In this document: positions 36,256 through 44,930 of the stretch, one piece after another
Layout of the letters: each line of letters starts with the position of its first letter
Position numbering within the stretch: position 1 is the first letter of the stretch
Assembly: GCF_039521745.1 (NCBI RefSeq)
Contig: NZ_BAAACT010000042.1
Reading direction: 5' to 3' (one strand)
DNA from: Faecalicatena contorta
GTDB lineage: Bacteria; Bacillota; Clostridia; Lachnospirales; Lachnospiraceae
Length of the DNA stretch: 64,000 nt
Program-made: the position numbers and the translations under genes
The notes under the pieces: model-generated
What the model was told of the DNA's origin: nothing
Seen by the model: the letters and a program-made list of their open reading frames with translations, nothing else
Databases searched by the model: none

Positions 36256-38199
36256 ATGGAACGGCTGGAAATATGCAGACCGGCAGAAATAAAAGAGGTA
36301 CAGATTCAGGATACTTTCTGGTCACAGTATATGGAATTGGTAAGGGATACGGTGATTCCCTATCAGTGGGAGATTCTGAATGACCGGGTGCCGGACGTTG
36401 AGCGAAGCCATGCGGTTCGGAATTTTAAAATTGCAGCAGGCGTGGAGAAAGGTTGTTTTTATGGGGAGGTGTTCCAAGACAGCGACCTGGCAAAATGGCT
36501 GGAGGCTGCGTCATACTGTCTGGAGAGCGCTCCGGAGCCTGAGCTGGAAGCCGTCATGGATGAGGTAATTGATCTTATAGCCGCGGCCCAGCAGGAGAAT
36601 GGGTATCTGGATACCTATTTTTCGATAGGGAATCAGGAGAAGGAATGGACCAATCTGTATGAATGCCATGAGATGTATTGCGCAGGACATATGATGGAGG
36701 CGGCGGCTGCCTATTTCAGAGCGACAGGAAAGAGAAAGCTGCTGGACGTGATGTGCAGATGTGCGGATCATATTGCGGAACATTTCAGGAAAGGAGGACA
36801 GAAGGGGTATCCGGGCCATCAGGAGATAGAACTTGCGCTGGTCAAACTGTATGAAGCAACGGGTAACAGGGAGTATCTGGAGCTGAGCCGTTATTTTTTG
36901 GAGGAGCGGGGCAGGGAACCGAATTATTTTGTATGGGAATGGGAGACTTTACGCCAACAATGTTCCTTTAAGACAGACCTGCCGGCGGAGAGTCCTGACC
37001 TGGTTTATAATCAGTCACATTTGCCTGTGTATGACCAGACTTCGGCAGCCGGCCATGCGGTCAGGGCAATGTATATGTACGCAGCAATGGCAGATGTGGC
37101 AAGGGCGGCGGGAAGCAGAGAAATGTATCTGTCATGCAGGCGGCTCTGGGAAAATGTGGTGGAACGGCAGATGTATATTACCGGGGCTATAGGTTCCACG
37201 AGGACAGGAGAGGCTTTCACCGTGGATTATGACCTGCCCAATGAGACTGCATATGCGGAGACATGCGCCTCCATCGGACTGATTTTTTTTGCGCATCGGA
37301 TGCAGATGATAGAGGCAGACGGGATATATGGGGATGTCTTGGAAAAGGCATTATATAATGTGGTTCTTAGCTCCATGTCGCGTGACGGAAAACATTTCTT
37401 TTATGTGAATCCGCAGGAAGTCTGGCCTCTGGCTAACGAAAAAAATCCGGACCGGAGTCATGTAAAAGCGAAACGCCAGAAATGGTTTGGCTGTGCCTGC
37501 TGTCCGCCTAATATCGCAAGACTGCTTTCTTCTCTGGGAAAATACGTGTATGCCTATGGGGAACATACGCTGTACGTCCATCTCTATATAGCCGGGGAAG
37601 TAAGGATAAAAACAGGCCGCGGTGACTTTTGTGTAAGGCAGAACGGCAATTATCCGTGGGACGGAGACATCCGGCTTACGGTGCGTTCAGTGCCGGATAC
37701 GGACAGCAGGATTGCGCTGCGGATTCCGGGATGGTGCCATGAGTATGAAGTACGGCAGAATGGAAAAGCGGCAGAATGCCGGGTGGAAAAGGGATATGTA
37801 TATCTTGAAAATGGCATCCGGGCGGGAGATGAGATTCGTCTGCTGTTCGTTATGGCCGCAGAGCTGATTCAGGCAAATCCAAAGGTCAGGGCAGATGCCG
37901 GGAAGGCTGCAATTCAAAGAGGGCCGGTTGTGTACTGTCTGGAAGAGGAAGACAACGGAAGCAATCTTTCTGCAATTCGGTTAGATACGGACTGCGGACT
38001 GCAGATTGCGGAAACTGTACTGTCCGGCGGCATACCAGCAATTACGGCAAAAGGATATCGTACAGAGGAAGACGGATGGGCCGCGGAGCTTTACCGTCCA
38101 TATATCCGGAGGGAGAAAGAAGTGGCCGTAAAAGCGGTCCCCTATTTCCTCTGGGGGAACAGAGAGACGGGCGAAATGCTGGTGTGGGTGCGCGTGTAA
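36256..38199 (+). CDS. GH127-type beta-L-arabinofuranosidase
   Basis: A 647-residue glycosidase of the HypBA1 (DUF1680/GH127) family. The zinc and nucleophile set is visible: Glu335 and Cys337 in YAETCASIG, and Cys415-Cys416 in GCACCPPNIAR, matching Glu338, Cys340, Cys417 and Cys418 of HypBA1, whose nucleophile is a Cys. Substrates are beta-L-arabinofuranosides such as those on extensins. Related GH families (GH137/142/146) share parts of the fold. No signal peptide. Ribosome binding site GAAGGAGGCGG. It is 12 bp from the GH43 gene. Confidence 0.88.
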   Translation: MERLEICRPAEIKEVQIQDTFWSQYMELVRDTVIPYQWEILNDRVPDVERSHAVRNFKIAAGVEKGCFYGEVFQDSDLAKWLEAASYCLESAPEPELEAVMDEVIDLIAAAQQENGYLDTYFSIGNQEKEWTNLYECHEMYCAGHMMEAAAAYFRATGKRKLLDVMCRCADHIAEHFRKGGQKGYPGHQEIELALVKLYEATGNREYLELSRYFLEERGREPNYFVWEWETLRQQCSFKTDLPAESPDLVYNQSHLPVYDQTSAAGHAVRAMYMYAAMADVARAAGSREMYLSCRRLWENVVERQMYITGAIGSTRTGEAFTVDYDLPNETAYAETCASIGLIFFAHRMQMIEADGIYGDVLEKALYNVVLSSMSRDGKHFFYVNPQEVWPLANEKNPDRSHVKAKRQKWFGCACCPPNIARLLSSLGKYVYAYGEHTLYVHLYIAGEVRIKTGRGDFCVRQNGNYPWDGDIRLTVRSVPDTDSRIALRIPGWCHEYEVRQNGKAAECRVEKGYVYLENGIRAGDEIRLLFVMAAELIQANPKVRADAGKAAIQRGPVVYCLEEEDNGSNLSAIRLDTDCGLQIAETVLSGGIPAITAKGYRTEEDGWAAELYRPYIRREKEVAVKAVPYFLWGNRETGEMLVWVRV

Positions 38200-38211
38200 A
38201 GGAGGAAGCCA

Positions 38212-39720
38212 ATGATACATTATCAAAATCCGATCATACCGGGGTTTTACCCTGACCCGAGCATTTGCCGGGTGAAAGAAGATTACTTCCTGGTGACCAG
38301 TTCTTTTGAATACTTTCCTGGGATCCCTCTGTTCCACAGCCGGGATCTGGTTCACTGGGAACAGATTGGGCATGTTCTGACCAGAAAATCCCAGGCATTG
38401 CTGGAAAAGTGTCCGGCTTCCGGTGGAATATGGGCGCCTGCAATACGTCACCATAAAGGCAGATTCTATGTGTCAGCCACGAACTTCAGCCATGGTGGAA
38501 ATTTTTTCGTCTGGACAGACGATATTTATGGGGAGTGGTCGGACCCAATCTGGATGGAACAGGGCGGGATCGACCCTTCCCTGTTTTTTGACTCTGACCA
38601 CTGCGTATATTTAACAAGCACCTATGACCTGCCGGACAGCCAGGCGATTGGGCAGTGCCAGATTGATATCGATAGCGGAAAGAGGCTTTCCGACACAAAG
38701 ATCATCTGGGAAGGGAGCGGAGGCAAATATCCCGAGGGTCCCCACATGTTTAAACGGGAGGGATGGTACTACCTGCTGGCAGCGGAAGGGGGAACGGAGT
38801 ACGGCCACATGGTCACGATTGCAAGAGGAACCTCTCCATGGGGACCATTTGAAAGCTGTCCGTATAACCCGATACTGAGCCACCGTGATACGATGCTGCA
38901 TCATTTTCAGGCGATTGGGCACGGGGATGTAACCGACACAAAAGAAGGGGACTCCTGGATGGTATTCCATGGGATACGGACAAGCCAGTACATGCTCCAT
39001 CATCTGGGCAGGGAAACCATGCTTGCCCCAGTTACGTGGGACGAAAACGGATGGCCTGTGGTGAACCAGGGGGAAAAGATTCTGGAAAACATGGAGGTCA
39101 TGCGGCTTCCGGAAGAGGCTTATGAGATCAGATGGGAGGATCCGGATTCCTTTTATGGTTCTGTCTTGCCTAAGGTGTGGAATTATTTGAGAAACCCGGA
39201 TCTGCGCCAGTACAGTCTCACTGACAGGAAGGGAAGCCTTAAGCTGGCCGGTGGGGATGAGACATTAGATGAACTGTGTTCGCCTGCATTTGTGGGGCGG
39301 AGGCAGCAGCATTTCTGTATGCGGGCTGAGGTATGGCTGGATGCCGCACCGCAGGGACCGCAAGCGCGTGCAGGATTAACCGTTTATCATACGAATGAGC
39401 ACCACTATGACCTTGCCGTCTCATGCAGAGAGGGGAAACGGTGTGTAATTCTGTATAAAAGGGTGGGCGATATGCAGACGGAGAGCCAGCCCTTATTTTT
39501 GGACGTTTCGGAGAAAATGCTTCTGAGGATTGAGTCTGATGCACTGGAGTATCGTTTTCTTGCAGGAAGAGATGAGAATCATCTGCAAATGGCAGGCAGC
39601 GGGAGGACACAGCTTTTATCAACAGAGTGTATGCCCATGACTTTCACCGGATGCTATGTGGGGGTGTTTGCTGAAAAAACAGACGCTTGGTTTGAGCGGT
39701 TTCAATACTGCCCGGTATAG
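38212..39720 (+). CDS. GH43-family beta-xylosidase/arabinofuranosidase
   Basis: A 502-residue enzyme. The five-bladed beta-propeller starts YQNPIIPGFYPDPSICRV (catalytic base Asp in YPDPS), with the pKa-modulating Asp in GGIDPSLFF and the acid Glu in GKYPEGPHMF. A C-terminal beta-sandwich (about residues 310-500) resembles that of subfamilies 11/12. It removes terminal xylose or L-arabinose from imported oligosaccharides. Start behind AAAGGAGGAAG, 12 bp after GH127 and evidently in the same operon. Confidence 0.9.
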   Translation: MIHYQNPIIPGFYPDPSICRVKEDYFLVTSSFEYFPGIPLFHSRDLVHWEQIGHVLTRKSQALLEKCPASGGIWAPAIRHHKGRFYVSATNFSHGGNFFVWTDDIYGEWSDPIWMEQGGIDPSLFFDSDHCVYLTSTYDLPDSQAIGQCQIDIDSGKRLSDTKIIWEGSGGKYPEGPHMFKREGWYYLLAAEGGTEYGHMVTIARGTSPWGPFESCPYNPILSHRDTMLHHFQAIGHGDVTDTKEGDSWMVFHGIRTSQYMLHHLGRETMLAPVTWDENGWPVVNQGEKILENMEVMRLPEEAYEIRWEDPDSFYGSVLPKVWNYLRNPDLRQYSLTDRKGSLKLAGGDETLDELCSPAFVGRRQQHFCMRAEVWLDAAPQGPQARAGLTVYHTNEHHYDLAVSCREGKRCVILYKRVGDMQTESQPLFLDVSEKMLLRIESDALEYRFLAGRDENHLQMAGSGRTQLLSTECMPMTFTGCYVGVFAEKTDAWFERFQYCPV

Positions 39721-39742
39721 AGGGCATGGGAAATAAGCATTG

Positions 39743-39884
39743 ATATGTACGGTCTATAGACCGTGCATAGTAACGGCATCTGGCTCATTTAAAGTCGCCC
39801 GTGGCGAAGAGCCAGATGCCCGACCCCATCACTTTATTGGCTCGGATGCCGTGCAGCGTGGTGCACGGCCCCGTGAATAGTAAC
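39743..39884. repeat. compound of palindromes and nested hairpins
   Basis: 39743-39774 is a degenerate GTTACTATGC-family palindrome (ACGGTCTATAGACCGT core). A perfect 12-bp stem, GGCATCTGGCTC (39775-39786) with GAGCCAGATGCC (39809-39820), encloses a TCGCC/GGCGA hairpin (39795-39807). 39850-39884 ends in a half-site like the palindrome family (CCGTGAATAGTAAC). No T-run follows. It looks like several insertions of small palindromic elements after the GH43 gene. Confidence 0.7.
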
Positions 39885-39975
39885 CAACTTGCCTCTATTC
39901 ATATATTTCCTTTCCATAGTATGGTATAATTAGTTAAAAAAAATTAATAAAGCCAGTAATATGAGGAGGATTCTT

Positions 39976-40269
39976 ATGAGATTTGTATTTATAATTATGG
40001 GAGAGAATTTTGATTCACAGAGAGATTGTGCCAGTATACACGATGGAGGGGGGCAGACAATCGGCGTATCAAGTCTGGAAGAAGCATGCGAAGTAGCAAA
40101 AAAGCTATATGAAGAAGGGATAGACTGCATTGAACTCTGCGGTGCTTTTGGAGAAGCGGGAGCTAAATCAATTATTGATGCTACAGAGAATAAGATTCCG
40201 GTCGGATATGTGACTCATCTTCAGGAACAGGATGAGATTTTTGCAAAGGTGTTCGGCGGAATGTTATGA
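39976..40269 (+). CDS. DUF6506-type small conserved protein
   Basis: A 97-residue cytoplasmic protein (MRFVFIIMG, then TIGVSSLEEACEVAKKL and CIELCGAFGEAGAKSI). I recognise it as the DUF6506 group, of unknown role. Two Cys residues lie in CIELCGAFG. The start at 39976 is chosen because ATGAGGAGGATTCTT places a good ribosome binding site before it; the ATG at 39961 overlaps that site. It is alone between a repeat-rich gap and the Fic gene. Confidence 0.7.
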   Translation: MRFVFIIMGENFDSQRDCASIHDGGGQTIGVSSLEEACEVAKKLYEEGIDCIELCGAFGEAGAKSIIDATENKIPVGYVTHLQEQDEIFAKVFGGML

Positions 40270-40355
40270 TAACCAAGGTGCAACCCATAACTCATGTTTT
40301 TCGGCAATGCTGCTGTACTAGTATGAGTATATGAGAATAAATTTAGGAGTGTAGT

Positions 40356-40985
40356 ATGATGAGAGATTCAGCGAAAGAGATGGCAAAAAGGCTATTAGTA
40401 GACAGTATTTGGAAGAGTGCCAATTTAGAAGGATTGGGGACAACATTCCCGAAGACAGAAGCTATTCTTGCTAATGCACCAACAACTACAAAGGCAGAAG
40501 AAGTTTTATTTATTGTTAATATGAAAAGGGCTTGGCAGTTCTTGCTGGACAATTTGGATTATGACAATAACCTTATGCTTCTTAGAGAGTATAACAAGAT
40601 TGTCGGGGAGTTATTGTTTCAATATGCCGGAGAAATCAGAACAATTCCGGTTCAGATAGGCGGTACTTCATGGGAACCAGAATTGCCGCATACGGGGATT
40701 ATAATAGAAAATATAGATCGTATAGAGCAGATAGACGATATTGAAACAAGAGCTTTAAAGTATTTCTGCTATGTTACAAGAACGCAAATGTTCATTGACG
40801 GAAATAAACGTGTAGCCCAGCTCATTGCAAACAAAATATTGATCCAGAACAATATCGGAATTTTTCAGATACCTATTGAAAAATTAGAAGCGTTTAAGAC
40901 ACTGCTGATTCATTTTTATGAGACGGACAACGAGGCAGCGATTATTGAGTTTATGAAAAACTATTGTATCAAAAAAGTACGATAG
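40356..40985 (+). CDS. Fic-domain protein with atypical active site
   Basis: A 209-residue Fic-family protein. The Fic motif appears as QMFIDGNKRVAQ: the catalytic His of HxFx(D/E)GNxR is replaced by Gln144, while Asp, Gly, Asn and Arg remain. The N-terminus carries SANLEG (residues 21-26), matching the inhibitory-helix motif (S/T)xxxE(G/N). Loss of the His should impair AMP transfer, so it may be a pseudo-enzyme or use another chemistry. An AGGAGTG site precedes the start. It ends before a terminator and has no obvious partner. Confidence 0.8.
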   Translation: MMRDSAKEMAKRLLVDSIWKSANLEGLGTTFPKTEAILANAPTTTKAEEVLFIVNMKRAWQFLLDNLDYDNNLMLLREYNKIVGELLFQYAGEIRTIPVQIGGTSWEPELPHTGIIIENIDRIEQIDDIETRALKYFCYVTRTQMFIDGNKRVAQLIANKILIQNNIGIFQIPIEKLEAFKTLLIHFYETDNEAAIIEFMKNYCIKKVR

Positions 40986-41046
40986 AGATAAAAAGCACCA
41001 GCGGAAGAAACGAATCTTCTGAAAGCGTACAGATCAAGATGCAAAT

Positions 41047-41082
41047 AAGGACGCTGCGATAAATAAATAGCGTCCTTTTTTT
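41047..41082 (+). terminator. intrinsic terminator after the Fic gene
   Basis: AAGGACGCT (41047-41055) pairs with AGCGTCCTT (41069-41077), followed by T residues to 41082. A TATAAT at 41099-41104 just beyond may be the -10 of the rhaB promoter. Confidence 0.85.
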
Positions 41083-41150
41083 GTACCCATTTACCAATTA
41101 TAATAGACTTACAATTGAAAAAGTATGAAGAAAATATAAGGAGGCACAAC

Positions 41151-42566
41151 ATGGAGAAATGTTATTTGGCCGTTGATATCGGGGCATCCAGCGGACGCCA
41201 TATGCTTGCATATATGGCCGAAGGCAGGATGCGGCTCGAGGAAGTGTACCGCTTTCCGAATGGCATGGATAATAAGGACGGTACCTTGTGCTGGGATGTA
41301 GAGCGTTTATTCAATGAGATCAAAAACGGGCTGAAAAAATGTAAAGAGCTCGGAAAGATCCCGGTTTCGATGGGGATTGATACCTGGGGCGTTGATTATG
41401 TGCTGCTTGATAAAGAAGATCAGATTCTGGGAGATACCGTTGGATACCGCGACAGCCGTACCAGTGAGATAGACAAGAAGGTATACGAGAAGATCTCCCC
41501 GGAGGAATTGTATGCAAGAACAGGAATCCAAAAGCAGGTCTTCAATACCATTTACCAGCTGATGGCGGTGAAGGAGAGCCATCCGGATCATCTGGAGCAG
41601 GCGGAGGCGATACTTATGATTCCGGATTATTTCCATTTCCTGCTGACCGGTGTTAAGAAGAACGAATACACCAATGCCACAACAGGGCAGCTGATTAATC
41701 CTACAACAAACGACTGGGATTACGAGATGATCGATATGCTGGGATATCATTCAAAAATGTTCCGTCCAGTATCTATGCCGGGCACTGTGGTTGGCAATTT
41801 TACAAAAGAAATCCAAGAAGAAGTTGGCTTTGACTGTAAAGTCGTACTTCCTGCCACTCATGACACCGGCTCAGCGGTACTGGCAGTGCCGACAAACGAT
41901 GATAATGCAATCTATATAAGCTCCGGTACCTGGTCACTGATGGGCATTGAAAGAAAAGAAGCAGACTGTTCGATGGAAAGCATGCAAGCCAACTTTACAA
42001 ACGAAGGAGGATATGACCACAGATTCCGCTTTCTAAAGAACATTATGGGATTATGGATGATCCAGTCAGTAAAAAAAGAGTTTGCGGAGGAGTTATCCTT
42101 TGCAGAAATCTGCGACAGGGCATCCAAAGAAACGATCCCATCCATAGTAGACTGCAATGACGACTGTTTCCTGGCACCTGAGAGCATGATTGAGGCAGTG
42201 CAGGATTTCTGCAGCAGAACAGGACAGCAGGTTCCGCTGACGATCGGAGAGATTGCAGCAGTCATATACAACAGCCTTGCAAAATGCTATGGCGATACCG
42301 TGAAAGAGATCGAAGCAATCACGGGCAATACATACGACACGATTTACGTAGTGGGCGGAGGCGCCAATGCCGGATATTTGAATGAATTGACTGCAAAATA
42401 TACCGGAAAGAAAGTTTCGGCAGGCCCCACCGAGGCAACTGCAATCGGCAATGTAACCGTTCAGATGATGCATGATGGCGTGTTTGCAAGCCTCCCAGAG
42501 GCGCGGACATGTATCGATCGGTCATTTGATATAAAGAAGTACGATGAAAATGGAAAACAATTCTGA
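41151..42566 (+). CDS. rhaB: rhamnulokinase
   Basis: A 471-residue FGGY-family kinase phosphorylating L-rhamnulose to L-rhamnulose 1-phosphate. It shows AVDIGASSGRHMLA (phosphate loop), MGIDTWGVDYVLLD, PATHDTGSAVLAVP, ISSGTWSLMG, and the adenosine site YVVGGGANAGYLNEL, all typical of RhaB. The start at 41151 follows AAGGAGG. It is followed 10 nt later by a palindrome and then rhaA. The product is a substrate for the class II aldolase at 51129. Confidence 0.95.
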   Translation: MEKCYLAVDIGASSGRHMLAYMAEGRMRLEEVYRFPNGMDNKDGTLCWDVERLFNEIKNGLKKCKELGKIPVSMGIDTWGVDYVLLDKEDQILGDTVGYRDSRTSEIDKKVYEKISPEELYARTGIQKQVFNTIYQLMAVKESHPDHLEQAEAILMIPDYFHFLLTGVKKNEYTNATTGQLINPTTNDWDYEMIDMLGYHSKMFRPVSMPGTVVGNFTKEIQEEVGFDCKVVLPATHDTGSAVLAVPTNDDNAIYISSGTWSLMGIERKEADCSMESMQANFTNEGGYDHRFRFLKNIMGLWMIQSVKKEFAEELSFAEICDRASKETIPSIVDCNDDCFLAPESMIEAVQDFCSRTGQQVPLTIGEIAAVIYNSLAKCYGDTVKEIEAITGNTYDTIYVVGGGANAGYLNELTAKYTGKKVSAGPTEATAIGNVTVQMMHDGVFASLPEARTCIDRSFDIKKYDENGKQF

Positions 42567-42576
42567 CAATGAGACG

Positions 42577-42618
42577 CAAAGGGGTCAGACCCCTCTGCAG
42601 AGGGGTCTGACCCCTTTG
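42577..42618. repeat. perfect 42-bp double palindrome of the GGGGTCAGACCCC family
   Basis: Two inverted units joined at CTG|CAG make a perfect 42-bp palindrome; each half itself folds (GGGGTC-A-GACCCC and GGGGTC-T-GACCCC). It lies in the short rhaB-rhaA gap and ends 18 nt before the rhaA start codon. Confidence 0.93.
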
Positions 42619-42636
42619 AAAAATGAAGGAGGATTT

Positions 42637-43893
42637 ATGATGACAACGAAGGAAAGATATGAATCAGCGAAAGAGATCTATGGGAAAATTGGTGTGGATA
42701 CTGATAAGGTTCTGGAGACATTAAAGTCAGTTCCGATTTCTATGCACTGCTGGCAGGGGGATGATGTTGGCGGGTTTGACAGTGAGGGCGCACTTACAGG
42801 CGGTATCCAGGCTACAGGAAATTATCCTGGTAAGGCAAGAACTCCGGAAGAGCTGATGGCAGATATCGACAAGGCTCTGAGCCTGATACCGGGAACACAC
42901 AGAATCAATGTTCATGCAAGTTATGCTATTTTTGAAGAGGGTGAATGGGTAGACCGTGATAAACTGGAGCCAAAGCATTTTGCTAAATGGGTGGAGTTTG
43001 CCAAGGAAAGAGGTCTTGGACTGGACTTCAACCCGACCTACTTCTCACACCCGAAGGCTGATGAATATACTTTGACAAGCCCGGATGAAGAGATCCGCAA
43101 GTTCTGGATCGAGCATGGAAAAGCCTGCATCCGCATCTCTCAGTATTTTGCCGAGGAACTGGAAACGCCTTGCCTGATGAACATCTGGATTCCGGATGGT
43201 TTTAAGGATATTCCGGCTGACAGGCTTGGACCGAGAGCGAGATATAAAGACTCTCTGGATCAGATTCTGGGCATTGACTATGATAAAGAAAAAGTGCTGG
43301 TATGCCTGGAGTCTAAGGTGTTTGGTATTGGCCTGGAAGCATACACAGCAGGTTCAGCAGAGTTTACAATGAATTATGTGATGAACAAGGGGATTGTGCC
43401 TCTGATGGACAATGGACATTATCATCCGACAGAAGTCGTTTCTGATAAGATTTCATCTATGCTTCTGTTCAATGATAAGATTGCCCTTCATGTAACAAGA
43501 CCAATCCGCTGGGACAGTGACCATGTAGTACTGCTGGATGATGAGACAAAAGAGATTGCAAAAGAGATTGTAAGAAATGATGCTCTGAACAGAGTGATCA
43601 TCGGTCTTGACTTCTTTGACGCAAGTATTAACAGAATCTCCGCATGGGTAGTGGGCATGAGAAATATGCAGAAGGCTCTGATGTGCGCGATGTTAAGCCC
43701 GAATGCACGGCTGAAAGAACTGCAGGATACACAGCAGTTTACAGAGCTGATGGCAATGCAGGAAGAATTGAAATGCTATCCGTTTGGCGATGTATGGAAT
43801 TATTTCTGCGAAATCAACAATGTTCCGGAGAGAGAAGACTGGTTTAAAGAAGTACAGAACTATGAGGCAGAAGTACTTTCTAAAAGAGCTTAA
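42637..43893 (+). CDS. rhaA: L-rhamnose isomerase
   Basis: A 418-residue enzyme converting L-rhamnose to L-rhamnulose, metal-dependent. Recognised from PISMHCWQGDDVGGFD, NVHASYAIF, LDFNPTYFSHPKADEYTL (metal ligands), and MDNGHYHPTEVVSDKISSML. The frame opens further upstream in the palindrome, but the ATG at 42637 is preceded by GAAGGAGGA and gives the usual length. It acts before RhaB despite being downstream. No rhamnose permease is seen in the window. Confidence 0.95.
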   Translation: MMTTKERYESAKEIYGKIGVDTDKVLETLKSVPISMHCWQGDDVGGFDSEGALTGGIQATGNYPGKARTPEELMADIDKALSLIPGTHRINVHASYAIFEEGEWVDRDKLEPKHFAKWVEFAKERGLGLDFNPTYFSHPKADEYTLTSPDEEIRKFWIEHGKACIRISQYFAEELETPCLMNIWIPDGFKDIPADRLGPRARYKDSLDQILGIDYDKEKVLVCLESKVFGIGLEAYTAGSAEFTMNYVMNKGIVPLMDNGHYHPTEVVSDKISSMLLFNDKIALHVTRPIRWDSDHVVLLDDETKEIAKEIVRNDALNRVIIGLDFFDASINRISAWVVGMRNMQKALMCAMLSPNARLKELQDTQQFTELMAMQEELKCYPFGDVWNYFCEINNVPEREDWFKEVQNYEAEVLSKRA

Positions 43894-43952
43894 CCTTAGA
43901 TGATCCTTAGTAACACGTGGGCAGAGGTTAGGTATAAGAAGAAAATCTAAAA

Positions 43953-43980
43953 TTGACGTTCAAGACAAATTTGTTATAAT
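43953..43980 (+). promoter_or_regulatory. strong promoter of the antitoxin RNA candidate
   Basis: TTGACG (43953-43958) and TATAAT (43975-43980) are separated by 16 bp, and no open frame with a ribosome binding site follows. Confidence 0.7.
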
Positions 43981-43986
43981 ATATTT

Positions 43987-44089
43987 AACAAGACAGCCGG
44001 GATTGATAGATGAAGCCTATCCGTACCGGGTAAGATGTTACTGCAAAGAGTAATCGCCTATCCTACCAAGACGGGGCGATTACTTTTTT
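43987..44089 (+). ncRNA. putative antitoxin small RNA (type I TA, RatA-like)
   Basis: Between the promoter at 43953-43980 and an intrinsic terminator (AGTAATCGCC at 44049-44058, GGCGATTACT at 44075-44084, then TTTTTT) lies a stretch of about 100 nt without a credible frame. The 3' end abuts the stop codon of a convergent 27-codon hydrophobic peptide gene, so the two transcripts would overlap at their 3' ends if the toxin mRNA runs into or through the stem, as in txpA/ratA of B. subtilis. The antitoxin role is inferred from this geometry. Confidence 0.6.
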
Positions 44090-44092
44090 CGT

Positions 44093-44176
44093 TTATCTAT
44101 AGAAACATTTCACAAGCGTAATGATAGCAATAATCATCAATACAAATGTAAATAAGTTATCGTATGTAACATACAT
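44093..44176 (-). CDS. putative holin-like type I toxin peptide
   Basis: A 27-residue peptide, MYVTYDNLFTFVLM followed by IIAIITLVKCFYR: a short polar start, one hydrophobic helix and a basic end. This is the pattern of small holin-like toxins (TxpA/BsrG type), which commonly begin with (M)VTYSDLFQF. The ribosome binding site AAGGGTGGT lies 4-5 nt from the ATG. A possible -10 (TATACT) lies about 65-70 nt upstream on the minus strand. It would insert in the membrane and stop growth if not silenced by the convergent RNA. Confidence 0.6.
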   Translation of the reverse strand: MYVTYDNLFTFVLMIIAIITLVKCFYR

Positions 44177-44282
44177 AAGCACCACCCTTTTCGTTAAACT
44201 CCGAAACGGATGGATCCGCCCTCCCGGCTGCCTGGGTAAGTATACTATTTTTGGTGTGGTTATCCGGGACTGTCCGGCTGAT

Positions 44283-44930
44283 CTATTCCCTAAGCCGCTT
44301 AAAATCCAGATAAAGCCCTTCTACCGTATGCACACGTATTCTGTCAAAAAAGCTGTATTCCTCCATTACCTCCTTTTCCTTCAAATAAAACAGGCAGACG
44401 GTTACCGACTGTTTCTGTCCGTCGATAATCCAGTACTCACGGACTCCCAGCTTCCTGTATAATTGAACCTTTTCAGAATAATCCAGATCTTTGCTGTCAG
44501 GTGAAACAACTTCCGCAGCGAAAAAAGGAACTTCTGTGATCTTATATCCAATGATTCTGCCGGGATGCAGAATTATGGCAATATCGGGAATCAGTATAGT
44601 ATTTCCTCCATTAAGGTAAAAGCGAACAGGAAAGGTAACAGCTTTGCAGGGAGAATAAGATTCTTTGCCATATGATACAATCTGGCAGAGTAATTCCGTG
44701 ATGACAGCCTGATGCATAAATGAAACAGGAGGACGGGTTAGAATATATCCGTTCATTAGCTGGGCATGAAGAGAAGAAGGCAGCAGTTCATAATCCTGGT
44801 GGGAGCACTGCCCCTGTTTCCGGGCAATCCAGTCAGGTAAACAGCTTTCCGACTTTGCGCCATTTAACACAGGCTCCATAGAATTATCATTTGGCTGGCT
44901 GTCCGGGGAAAGGTCTTTAAAATTACTCAT
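44283..44930 (-). CDS. Uma2-family (DUF820) putative endonuclease
   Basis: A 215-residue protein with the PD-(D/E)XK-like Uma2 signature: LIPDIAIILHP, and FAAEVVSPDSKDLDYSEKVQ followed by LYRKLGVREYWIID. Family members are frequent in cyanobacteria and Firmicutes and have no settled role; nuclease activity is predicted from the fold. The first about 60 residues are a variable extension. Start behind GGAGGCGC. It is divergent from the HTH gene and next to the toxin candidate. Confidence 0.82.
   Translation of the reverse strand: MSNFKDLSPDSQPNDNSMEPVLNGAKSESCLPDWIARKQGQCSHQDYELLPSSLHAQLMNGYILTRPPVSFMHQAVITELLCQIVSYGKESYSPCKAVTFPVRFYLNGGNTILIPDIAIILHPGRIIGYKITEVPFFAAEVVSPDSKDLDYSEKVQLYRKLGVREYWIIDGQKQSVTVCLFYLKEKEVMEEYSFFDRIRVHTVEGLYLDFKRLRE

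Noticed and set aside
44121..44462. 113-residue plus-strand frame beside the toxin candidate
   Set aside because: It overlaps the conserved Uma2 gene on the other strand and has no ribosome binding site or family features.
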